NCBI GenBank assembly: GCA_021800855.1
Contig: JAJYYP010000002.1
Location: 1 to 64,000 of the forward strand
Length of the DNA stretch: 64,000 nucleotides
From: an archaeon
Lineage (GTDB): Archaea; Thermoproteota; Nitrososphaeria; Nitrososphaerales; Gagatemarchaeaceae
Direction of reading: 5' to 3'
Shown here: piece after piece, positions 58,017 to 64,000 of the stretch
Layout of the letters: every line of letters begins with the position of its first letter
How positions within the stretch are numbered: position 1 is the stretch's first letter
Program-made: the position numbers and the translations under genes
The notes under the pieces: generated by a model
Database searches by the model: none
Told to the model about the DNA's origin: nothing
The model's input: only the letters and a program-made list of their open reading frames with translations

Positions 58017-59476
58017 CCTGTCTCGAGGACCTTGACCCTCCGCCTGATGCTCCCGGTCCTGAGGTCGAGCCTGTAGATCAGGAACGCGCTCCCCAGCAGG
58101 TCGAGGGCCAGGAAGACGGCGGCCGCTGCTATGACCATCAGGCCGCCGAGAGAAGGCCCGCCAAGGATCACCCCGGCAGCGCCGTTGACCAGCGTCCCCA
58201 GAGAGAGCGCCCCCAACGCGACCAGGCCTGTGAACGCGAGCCCGGTCTTCAGCTCAGAGGAAGGTACTTCCTTCGACGGCGCAAGCGCGAGCCTCCCCTT
58301 GGCCCGAGAGTACATCGCCCTGTAGATCAGGGCTGACCCCACCGCTATCAGGAGGGCCGTCCCACCTATCACGAGCGCTGCCTGTTCCACGGGTATTATC
58401 TTCCCCGGGGTCACCATCCCCCAGTAGGAGAGGACGACGACCTCCGACACGAATATGACTCCGAGCGTCGTGTAGACAGGCCTCTTGGACGCTTCCCTCG
58501 CCTTCCCACGGTCCAGGAACGGGAGGATGATTAGGAGGACGAATATCGCCGACACGACCGTAAGCGCCATGGCCAGCCCTGTGGAGCCTTCGAAGACCCT
58601 GATCTTGAGTACCTGATAGACCCACAGGAAATACCAGTCGGGCTGGGGTATGTACTGGGCCGCGGCCGCGGGGGAGTACTGAGGCGGGAGGTTGAGCGGG
58701 AATAGAGCTGAGACGAGAAGCATCCCCGCCCCGAAGAGGAGGGAAAGCTCGAAGAGGTACATGGTGACATCCGGGAAGATAGGCGTCAGCTTCGGCTTCG
58801 CCTCGACGGGTGCGCCCCCCGTGGGCTCGGCGACTCCGTGGGCCTCTAACATGTACATCTTCGCCACCAACAGTATCAGGAGGGCCGCAGGGAGGAGCAT
58901 GACGTGGAGGTCGAAGAACCTCAGGAGCTCCGCCGAGTCCCCTCCGTTGCCGACTATCAGGAAGGTCAGGAGAGACGAGACTGGCTGGGGGAGGGCACTC
59001 ACCATCCCCACGCCGACGTCAGTGGCTGACTTCGAGACGACGGTCCAGGGGAGGAGGTACCCTGTGAACCCGAACCCCAGCGTCACGAACCCCATCAGCA
59101 TCCCTATGACCCACATGGCCTCCCTCGGCTTCTTGTGGACTGACACGAAGTAGCCCCTCATCATGTGCATGAACGCGAGGGCTATCATGGCGTAGGCCGT
59201 GTAGAGGTGGATGGTCTCGAGGAACCTGCCGTTGTAGACGCTCTGGAAGATGTACTGGGTCGACGAGTACGCTTGGGTCGGGCTCGGGATGTAGTAGAGC
59301 ATCATGATCGCCCCTGTCACCCCCTGGATGACGAAAGCCACCACCGTCAGGGCTCCAAGCCAGTAGAATGGGTTCATGGCGTAGCGGGGGACCGGACGGA
59401 GGAGAGGATAGCTCAGGCCGAACCGCGAGTCAAACCAGCCCGCCAGGCGCTGGAACAGACCGGATTTCTCTGTCAC
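58001..59476 (-). CDS. Cytochrome b of a Rieske/cytochrome b complex
   Basis: 491 residues with b-type N-terminal (four helices) and C-terminal (fused subunit IV-like) parts. The first heme-ligand pair is IHLYTAYAMIALAFMH (His 14 apart). The second helix reads LHVMLLPAALLILLVAK, where the position for the partner His (15 after) is Lys. The Qo-site loop is QPDWYFLW (PDWY in place of PEWY), and GYLLPW is also present. Extra helices follow at the C-terminus. It takes quinol electrons with the Rieske protein encoded 13 bp upstream. Confidence 0.92.
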   Translation of the reverse strand: MTEKSGLFQRLAGWFDSRFGLSYPLLRPVPRYAMNPFYWLGALTVVAFVIQGVTGAIMMLYYIPSPTQAYSSTQYIFQSVYNGRFLETIHLYTAYAMIALAFMHMMRGYFVSVHKKPREAMWVIGMLMGFVTLGFGFTGYLLPWTVVSKSATDVGVGMVSALPQPVSSLLTFLIVGNGGDSAELLRFFDLHVMLLPAALLILLVAKMYMLEAHGVAEPTGGAPVEAKPKLTPIFPDVTMYLFELSLLFGAGMLLVSALFPLNLPPQYSPAAAAQYIPQPDWYFLWVYQVLKIRVFEGSTGLAMALTVVSAIFVLLIILPFLDRGKAREASKRPVYTTLGVIFVSEVVVLSYWGMVTPGKIIPVEQAALVIGGTALLIAVGSALIYRAMYSRAKGRLALAPSKEVPSSELKTGLAFTGLVALGALSLGTLVNGAAGVILGGPSLGGLMVIAAAAVFLALDLLGSAFLIYRLDLRTGSIRRRVKVLETGWRDS

Positions 59477-59489
59477 TTCATCATTCCCT

Positions 59490-60137
59490 CTAGGTCGAGC
59501 TCACCAGGGTTCCGCCCTGGAGGTCGTCCGCCACGTCGGTGGACCCAGTGTCATGGCCGAAGATGGTTGGCGGCCCCATCCCGACCGCGTAAATGTCTCC
59601 TGACGAGTCGGCCTCAAGCTGCACCTGCGGGGCCGGCCTCGGCGCGGGTCCGCCGATCACCTTCCCCGCCTCGAGCAGATCGTAGACGCTCCCGTGGCAC
59701 GGGCAGTAACCCACAGGAGCAGGAGCGACGAAGGAAGGGTTCACGGTGGGCGACTTCCCTTCAGGGACGAATCCCCATATGCAACCGAGATGCTGGCAGA
59801 TCTGGCTGAAGGCGACGATGTCGCCGTCCGGCCCCACACCCCCCTCCGCCTTCTGGCCGAGCTTCACCAGTATGTTCGGCTCGTTGTTGAGCGGGTAGTT
59901 GAAAATCACTGCGACCCCTGTGGATAGTTCAGATACGCTCGAGACCTTCACCCGGGGGAAACTTGTAGGCGTCCCGGACGTCGCGGGGACGGCGGGTATC
60001 ACAACGGACTTCATCACCGAGGCTATCCCAGCAACGGCGAGGACGCCTGAGATGGCGGCCGCCATCTTGAGGAACTCACGCTTCGACTTGTCCGTCTCTC
60101 CGCCTCCGACGGGGTCGTCAGGCTTCTCAGCGGTCAC
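59490..60137 (-). CDS. Rieske iron-sulfur protein
   Basis: 215 residues. An N-terminal KREFLKMAAAISGVLAVAG segment (Tat-like with Lys-Arg) and one helix anchor it. The cluster-binding motifs are CQHLGCIWG (Cys and His) and CPCHGSVYD (Cys and His), matching C-x-H-x-G-C and C-x-x-C-H-G-S with the disulfide Cys. It transfers electrons from quinol oxidation to a downstream acceptor. It precedes cytochrome b and follows the cupredoxin, all on one strand. Confidence 0.93.
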   Translation of the reverse strand: MTAEKPDDPVGGGETDKSKREFLKMAAAISGVLAVAGIASVMKSVVIPAVPATSGTPTSFPRVKVSSVSELSTGVAVIFNYPLNNEPNILVKLGQKAEGGVGPDGDIVAFSQICQHLGCIWGFVPEGKSPTVNPSFVAPAPVGYCPCHGSVYDLLEAGKVIGGPAPRPAPQVQLEADSSGDIYAVGMGPPTIFGHDTGSTDVADDLQGGTLVSST

Positions 60138-60179
60138 TTGCTCCAGACCACCGGTCCCAGAGTCGCCGTCGCCAGTATT

Positions 60180-60902
60180 TCAGCTCGCCACCAGCGAACC
60201 TGTCATCCAACCGGAGGTTGACATCGCCCCCAGCGTTCCGTCTGGGCCGAAGCCGCAGCGGGTCTCGCAGAACCAGAAGTAGGATCCCGCCTGGCCCACT
60301 TTGAAGTAGGCGACTACCGTCGAGCTCAACGGCACAGGGATGTTGAGGTTGAGCGCCGGGACTGTGAACGTGTGAGCTACTTCGGAGAGCGGGACTGAGG
60401 TGAGGTTCTGACCCCCATTCAGCACTATTCCAGACGGGCCCTGGCTGGCGTTGACGTTGTCGTTGGAGGTCACATAGATGCTGTTCCCTGTTGTCCCAGA
60501 CACCACGTTGTCGTTGGGCAGGACTAGCGATGCGTTGCCGTCGTCATAGCATATTATCACCAGCTTGATCAGGCGATTCGCCGGGAGGGAGATGTTCGCC
60601 GAGGACTCCAGTCCATTGGGGCCTAGCATGAAGTAGGCGGGTTGGGCCTGGACGGTGGAGTTGTACACGTTGTTCGTAGTGATGACGAGCGTCACGACAT
60701 AGGGGGTGGACGACGTGGAGTTCGTCCCTGTTGTCACCGTCGTAGTCGCCGCGGCCTTCTGCCCTGCCCCTCCGACCGCAAGGGCGGCACCAAAGCCTGA
60801 GATGACGAGGGCCACAGCGAGCACGGCAACGGTGAGCCCTCCGATTAGGGTAGTCCGGGCGCTCAAGTGCCTAAACCAGGCACGATTGGCGATATAAGCC
60901 AT
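60180..60902 (-). CDS. Membrane-anchored cupredoxin, CuA-like
   Basis: 240 residues. One N-terminal helix (IGGLTVAVLAVALVISG) is followed by a Thr/Ser linker and a cupredoxin domain (about 70-240). Copper-ligand candidates are His in VAHTFTVP and the FWFCETRCGFGP segment with Cys-x3-Cys as in CuA (C-x-E-x-C-G). The His that normally follows in CuA is absent, while a Met occurs further on. It could act as electron acceptor of the Rieske complex or as an oxidase subunit II remnant. A TATA-like box TTTTCAATAC lies about 20-26 bp upstream. Confidence 0.8.
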   Translation of the reverse strand: MAYIANRAWFRHLSARTTLIGGLTVAVLAVALVISGFGAALAVGGAGQKAAATTTVTTGTNSTSSTPYVVTLVITTNNVYNSTVQAQPAYFMLGPNGLESSANISLPANRLIKLVIICYDDGNASLVLPNDNVVSGTTGNSIYVTSNDNVNASQGPSGIVLNGGQNLTSVPLSEVAHTFTVPALNLNIPVPLSSTVVAYFKVGQAGSYFWFCETRCGFGPDGTLGAMSTSGWMTGSLVAS

Positions 60903-61280
60903 CGGGTCGATTCTCAGTATTGAAAACCGCCGTTCGTGCGGCCGCCGATTCAGACAGCCTCTCTAGCGGTCTGGACCTTGATTTTGCCGTGTCCTTCTTC
61001 CGTACTTACGTTACGTGAGTTGTCACAATGTTAGACGAGCTGCCTCCATCGGGTACAACCCTCTAGTGCCAACCATCCACAACGCAGGTCGATTTGTCAC
61101 AGCAGGGCGAAGAACGTCCGGGCGGGTGACTGGGTAATGATCTGAAGCCCTATTGACGAGCCTTCGATTACCTCGAAACGACGCGTAGATGCGCCGATGG
61201 AGCTCATTCTGAGCTATCCCAACACGGGTCCGGTGGGGCCTGGACGCATTACGGGTTTGAATCCTTCTGCAACCCATAAA
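60903..61280. other. Gene-poor intergenic region
   Basis: No convincing gene; the 84-codon minus-strand frame inside has none of the codon pattern of neighbours. It holds the cupredoxin promoter, an imperfect 17-bp palindrome (ACTTACGT-T-ACGTGAGT, 61004-61020), the 38-bp copy of the tRNA-Arg 3' end, and the TATA-like box before relB. Confidence 0.5.
61199..61236. repeat. Degenerate copy of the tRNA-Arg 3' end and flank (att-like)
   Basis: About 30 of 38 positions match 63728-63765, which covers the last 12 bases of the tRNA gene plus its 3' flank, in the same orientation and 2.53 kb away. Such a pair is what integration at a tRNA gene leaves, although both copies have drifted. Confidence 0.45.
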
Positions 61281-61306
61281 TACATGTCATCGATGTATGA
61301 CATGTA
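61281..61306. promoter_or_regulatory. Perfect palindromic operator before relB
   Basis: TACATGTCAT-CGATGT-ATGACATGTA has 10-bp perfect arms and ends at the base before the relB start codon. The TATA-like CATAAATAC overlaps its left end. RHH antitoxins bind such sites to repress their own operon. Confidence 0.75.
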
Positions 61307-61522
61307 ATGAGCGAGGCTGTTTCGGTCAGGCTCCCGGAGGATATCGCTAAGCGCCTTGGGGAGCTCGCCAAGTCTCTGGACCGCCCCAAGACATACATAG
61401 TCACGAAGGCTTTGAAGGAGTACCTAGAGGAGTATGAAGACTACCTGGTCGCCCTGCACCGGTTGAACGACAAGGATGACCGACTGGTGTCTGAGAAAGA
61501 ACTGGCCAAGCTTGACCGGTAG
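61307..61522 (+). CDS. relB: RelB-type antitoxin (ribbon-helix-helix)
   Basis: 71 residues. The N-terminal strand and helices (AVSVRLPEDIAKRLGELAKSL, then RPKTYIVTKALKEYLEE) form an RHH/CopG-like DNA-binding domain. The acidic C-terminus (LNDKDDRLVSEKELAKLD) would wrap the toxin. It overlaps the toxin gene by 11 bp and lies directly after a perfect palindrome, suggesting self-repression. Confidence 0.85.
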   Translation: MSEAVSVRLPEDIAKRLGELAKSLDRPKTYIVTKALKEYLEEYEDYLVALHRLNDKDDRLVSEKELAKLDR

Positions 61523-61763
61523 GATACTCTACAAGTCATCCGTCAGTCGCGACCTCAAGAGGATCGCCCCGAATGATGTGACGCGGGTCCTGAGCCGAAT
61601 CCGGACGGTTCTGGGCGACGACCCTCAATCAGGAGAGAGACTTCATGGAGACTTCGAGGGCCTCCTCAAACTCAGGATAGGCGAGTACAGGATCGTGTAT
61701 GCTCGCTCGGGAGACGACGTCGTGGTACTAAGGATTAGGCACCGGTCCAAGGCGTACGATTGA
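61512..61763 (+). CDS. relE: RelE/ParE-type toxin
   Basis: About 83 residues from a TTG (LTGRILYKSSVSRDLKR) that overlaps relB; the track start is further inside relB. The RelE fold is shown by the N-terminal helix, the GERLHGDFEGLLKLRIGEYRIVYA hairpin and the C-terminal VVVLRIRHRSKAYD. RelE cuts mRNA on the ribosome, ParE poisons gyrase; the GEYRIVY pattern and RIRHR end are closer to RelE. It forms a toxin-antitoxin pair with relB. Confidence 0.85.
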   Translation: MTGRILYKSSVSRDLKRIAPNDVTRVLSRIRTVLGDDPQSGERLHGDFEGLLKLRIGEYRIVYARSGDDVVVLRIRHRSKAYD

Positions 61764-61859
61764 GTCGGGAGGTCTTTTTCTGGGTCGGACACACGGTCTG
61801 CAAGGCGATACCGGAGCCGCACCTATCATGGGTTCGAGTCCGACTGTGAAGATAAAGAC

Positions 61860-62111
61860 CTAGTGCTTGGTTTCGTGTTCGCGCATTTTCTCTTCGATGA
61901 CCGCGACGCGTTGGGTCACACCCATTCGCTTGTCCAGCGAGTCTATTTTCTCGTCTATCGGCCTTATCTCAGAATGAGCGGCTCTGAGCTCGCCTTCTAC
62001 TTTGCTCTCGAATCCGTCAACCTTCGCGTCGAGCGCTTTGGCTCCCCCTTTCGACTCGTTCATCTGAGGGAAGAGCACCAGTTCGAGCCAGCCGGGGACT
62101 CTCCTGGCCAT
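61860..62111 (-). CDS. Small coiled-coil hypothetical protein
   Basis: 83 residues from the ATG MARRVPGWLELVLF, with a GCTAAATAGC box about 26 bp upstream; the track starts four codons earlier. The N-terminus is hydrophobic (VPGWLELVLFPQM), then long charged helices with heptad spacing (LDAKVDGFESKVEGELRAAH, EKIDSLDKRMG, VIEEKMREHE). It resembles small coiled-coil proteins on archaeal mobile elements, but no family was recognised. It lies between the RelBE genes and a sequence of low gene content. Confidence 0.5.
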   Translation of the reverse strand: MARRVPGWLELVLFPQMNESKGGAKALDAKVDGFESKVEGELRAAHSEIRPIDEKIDSLDKRMGVTQRVAVIEEKMREHETKH

Positions 62112-62638
62112 CCTAAACAACATGCTGCGGTCTGCTATTTAGCGGCCACGAATCTGCGCCTTGGTCACAGGTGATGTCCAGAGAAACTGAGCAGGCCCGG
62201 CGGTTTCCGGACCAACATCAGTACGAAACTCCCTCCCACATCGGAGGGGCTCGATTAATCAGGTCCATCTGCCTGCCCATGATCAGATACTTCGAGGTCT
62301 GAAGGCGCAAGGGCCTCCGCATGCTTGAGAAGGGGGTCGATTCTCAGGTCATCCAGTCCGTCCCCCGAGTCCAGGACGAACTCATTCTTCAGCCTAGCGA
62401 GGTCCTTTCGGAGCTGACGAATGCCCGTCTTGTAGACCCTGTCTACCAACTTCTCTTCGCCTTGCGCGATGCTCTCAGCGGTCCTTATGGGTTCCGCAAG
62501 TCCGTCCACGTCACGGGCTCGCAAATCTGATTCAGGCTGCAATGAACGAGGCAATTGGTCCCCTGGGCGAGCTCCACACAAGCAGCCGTGGTCTTCTCGC
62601 CAAACGCTCATAAAGTCGCATTGTACCTGTGTTGTCTA
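62112..62638. other. Region without a confident gene
   Basis: The only sizeable frame (62255-62611, minus, 118 residues) contains a plausible stretch (RQLRKDLARLKNEFVLDSGD) but its first half is unlike neighbours in codon use, so it may be a gene remnant. The last 30 bp hold a TCATAAAG box placed for the next gene. Confidence 0.4.
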
Positions 62639-63619
62639 TTGCCATCAAGGAACGCGCATGACTGGCTGCTCGAGGACGACCAACCTTCAGTTCGTTACTA
62701 CGCGCTCACTGAGCTTCTGGGACGGGGCGAGGACGACCCTGAAGTCAAGAAAGCTCGGTCAGAGATAGGACGAGTAGGCTGGGCTGCAGACCAACTGCGC
62801 TCGCTGGGGCCGAAAGGGTACTGGGAACCACGCGAGCCCACCAACATCCAGCAGTGGTGGCGCTTCACCTACTTCCCGAAGTTTCGTTCGACCAATTGGA
62901 GGGCCCTAGTCCTCGCTGACATGGGGCTCGATTCGCGAGATGCGCGGATCAGGAAGATTGCAGGGACCATATTTGATTACAGGCTTCGGCTCGGTTCACC
63001 TTTCAACTACTTCCATGAAGAAGTGTCTATCTCTGGAAACACGGCACGCATGCTGACCCGATTCGGGTACGGCGACGACCCCCGCGTCAGGAGGCTCTAT
63101 GACTGGCTCGTCGAGGATCAGCGCGAGGACGGTGGTTGGAACGGCGAACAAGGTGCTCCCGGAACCCTGGAGGGGTGGGAGGCCCTCGCGGCATTCGCAT
63201 GTGTCCCCGAGTCGAAGCGCTCGGCCAAGATGAAGGAGGCGATCCAGCGGGGAGCGGAGTTCTACCTCCAGCACAAGCTATTCGAGGAAGGCGGGAAGCA
63301 CCCTTCGTGGTTCAGGCTCCATTATCCCACCCACTATTTCTACGATATCCTCGTCGGGCTTGACGTGCTTACCCAGCTAGGATACTCTGGCGACCGGCGG
63401 CTGAAACCCGCACTCGAGCTCCTCAACAAGAAACGCCGACAGGACGGGACATGGGTTCTTGAAAGCGTGCACCCTGATACGATCAAAGGATCCGAGTACG
63501 CAACGGAGAAGGGTTTGCTGCCGCTGGTAGTCGAACCCGCCGGCCGGCCAAGCAAGTGGATTACGCTCACAGCGCTTCGCGTTCTGAAACGCGTCAAAGA
63601 TTCAGAACCAGGGGCTTGA
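62639..63619 (+). CDS. Alpha/alpha-toroid (prenyltransferase/squalene-cyclase-like) protein
   Basis: About 326 residues from a leaderless TTG (LPSRNAHDWLLEDDQPSVRYYAL) with a TCATAAAG box about 28 bp upstream; the track starts 28 codons earlier. Repeating helices with W/G-rich turns (DDPRVRRLYDWLVEDQREDGGWNG, YLQHKLFEEGGKHPSWFRLHYPT, RLKPALELLNKKRRQDGTW) have the QDGxW spacing of terpenoid-cyclase toroids. No catalytic DxDD is seen, so a binding or scaffold role is possible. The function is unknown. It is within the stretch bounded by the tRNA-related repeats. Confidence 0.7.
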   Translation: MPSRNAHDWLLEDDQPSVRYYALTELLGRGEDDPEVKKARSEIGRVGWAADQLRSLGPKGYWEPREPTNIQQWWRFTYFPKFRSTNWRALVLADMGLDSRDARIRKIAGTIFDYRLRLGSPFNYFHEEVSISGNTARMLTRFGYGDDPRVRRLYDWLVEDQREDGGWNGEQGAPGTLEGWEALAAFACVPESKRSAKMKEAIQRGAEFYLQHKLFEEGGKHPSWFRLHYPTHYFYDILVGLDVLTQLGYSGDRRLKPALELLNKKRRQDGTWVLESVHPDTIKGSEYATEKGLLPLVVEPAGRPSKWITLTALRVLKRVKDSEPGA

Positions 63620-63727
63620 ATCCAGAATCACAAGTTCCCCACTGCATTCATTCTGTCCAATAACTGAGTGAGAGGGAACAGCCTACCGGTCCGCCAACTG
63701 GTCAGAATGCGGCTCTTCTGATTAGTC

Positions 63728-63765
63728 GGAATTCATTTTGGGCTATCCTATAACGGGCCCGGTGG
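63728..63765. repeat. 3' end and flank of tRNA-Arg (att-like partner)
   Basis: This is the partner of the repeat at 61199-61236. Twelve of its bases are the acceptor and T-stem 3' strand of the tRNA gene, the usual target of archaeal tyrosine recombinases. No integrase gene is visible between the two copies. Confidence 0.45.
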
Positions 63766-63843
63766 GATTCGAACCCACGGTCTCTGAGCTTTCGCACTTC
63801 AGCTTCGGAGGCTGACGCCCTGTCCGTGCTGGGCTACGGGCCC
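63754..63843 (-). tRNA. tRNA-Arg (CCG), with about 15 extra nt after the anticodon arm
   Basis: On the minus strand the acceptor stem pairs GGGCCCG with CGGGCCC plus a G discriminator. The D-stem is GCCC/GGGC, the anticodon arm is TCAGC-CTCCGAA-GCTGA (anticodon CCG), and the T arm is GTGGG-TTCGAAT-CCCAC. Between anticodon and T arms there are about 20 nt (AGTGCGAAAGCTCAGAGACC) instead of about 5. A type II variable arm is not expected for Arg, so a small intron at a non-standard site or an inserted segment is likely. No CCA is encoded. Confidence 0.85.
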
Positions 63844-63888
63844 GGGGAACCCACCGATGGACCACGAGTTAAGCGCACCCCCTCCGGC

Positions 63889-64000
63889 TCATTTCCCTGA
63901 CTCGGCTGTCGTCACGGGCGGGGGCCTGTACCTCCTGAAGAACCACCAGTAGAGGCCGAGGTTCAGCCCAAGCACGATGGCGTACAGCGCGAACGGATAG
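63889..64000 (-). CDS. C-terminal end of a membrane protein (partial)
   Basis: The last 36 codons run from the window edge to TGA. They encode a hydrophobic helix (FALYAIVLGLNLGLYWWFF) followed by a basic, Pro-rich cytosolic tail (RRYRPPPVTT). Too short to identify. It ends 45 bp before the tRNA-Arg gene on the same strand. It is not in the ORF track because it lacks a start. Confidence 0.6.
   Translation of the reverse strand, partial: YPFALYAIVLGLNLGLYWWFFRRYRPPPVTTAESGK

Noticed and set aside
61023-61277. 84-codon minus-strand frame before relB
   Set aside because: Codon pattern unlike neighbours, overlaps the att-like repeat and relB promoter, no recognisable domain.
62255-62611. 118-codon minus-strand frame
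   Set aside because: Part of it looks protein-like, but the first half does not and it overlaps the promoter of the toroid protein; kept only as a possible remnant.
1-64000. CRISPR array or Cas genes
   Set aside because: No regularly spaced direct repeats and no Cas-like protein were seen.

Overview
The window reads as a GC-rich archaeal chromosome segment. Archaeal signs are an Sm-like (Lsm) protein, a RIO2 kinase, RqcH, an MIP18-type assembly factor, an AbrB-PhoU protein, an archaeal RNase J, TrpB2, COG2150-type ACT protein, TldD/TldE and an HTH-ThiN regulator. A TATA-like box sits about 24-30 bp upstream of many ATG/GTG/TTG starts, which implies mostly leaderless mRNAs. The gene mix (F420/LLM oxidoreductase, acyl-CoA catabolism, cytochrome b/Rieske) fits a heterotrophic member of the Thermoproteota/Nitrososphaeria side of the archaea. 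That placement is inference; there is no rRNA here.

Layout. 1-3.2 kb: an eL22-like ribosomal protein, UppS and a DUF373 membrane protein. 3.3-11.1 kb: acyl-CoA ligase, thiolase, branched-chain aminotransferase, a Cys-less thiolase-fold protein with its DUF35 partner, and acetoacetyl-CoA synthetase. 11.1-16.1 kb: CPBP membrane protein, UbiA prenyltransferase, LLM oxidoreductase, TrmB regulator and MmgE/PrpD; two similar palindromes lie at the starts of ubiA and the LLM gene. 16.2-20.9 kb: acyl-CoA dehydrogenase, EtfB, EtfA and a membrane Fe-S (HdrD-like) protein, apparently an electron path from acyl-CoA to the membrane. 20.9-25.4 kb: RqcH, a possible EMC6-like protein, RadB-like ATPase, Lsm and RIO2. 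25.4-28 kb: nucleoside hydrolase facing ribokinase-DeoC, a nucleoside salvage set. 28-30.7 kb: AIRS-family protein and ECF S-component divergent from an HTH-ThiN regulator, a probable thiamin module. 30.7-44.5 kb: CTP synthase, PhoU-like, MIP18, MarC, acylphosphatase, isocitrate dehydrogenase, sugar kinase, ACT protein, TrpB2, TldE/TldD, HAD and RNase J. 44.6-51.6 kb: tiny membrane protein, HAD, a 112-bp MITE-like element with 8-bp target duplication, M1 aminopeptidase, ATP-grasp and aminotransferase. 51.8-57.7 kb: a five-gene peptide-type ABC importer. 57.7-60.9 kb: small membrane protein, cytochrome b, Rieske and a cupredoxin. 61-63.9 kb: a less dense accessory stretch with RelBE and an alpha/alpha-toroid-like protein, ending at a tRNA-Arg gene whose 3' end has a degenerate copy 2.5 kb away.

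The metabolic picture is use of peptides, branched-chain amino acids and acyl/keto acids. Electrons pass through ETF and the HdrD-like protein, possibly to the cytochrome b/Rieske complex, although nothing in the sequence proves that last link.
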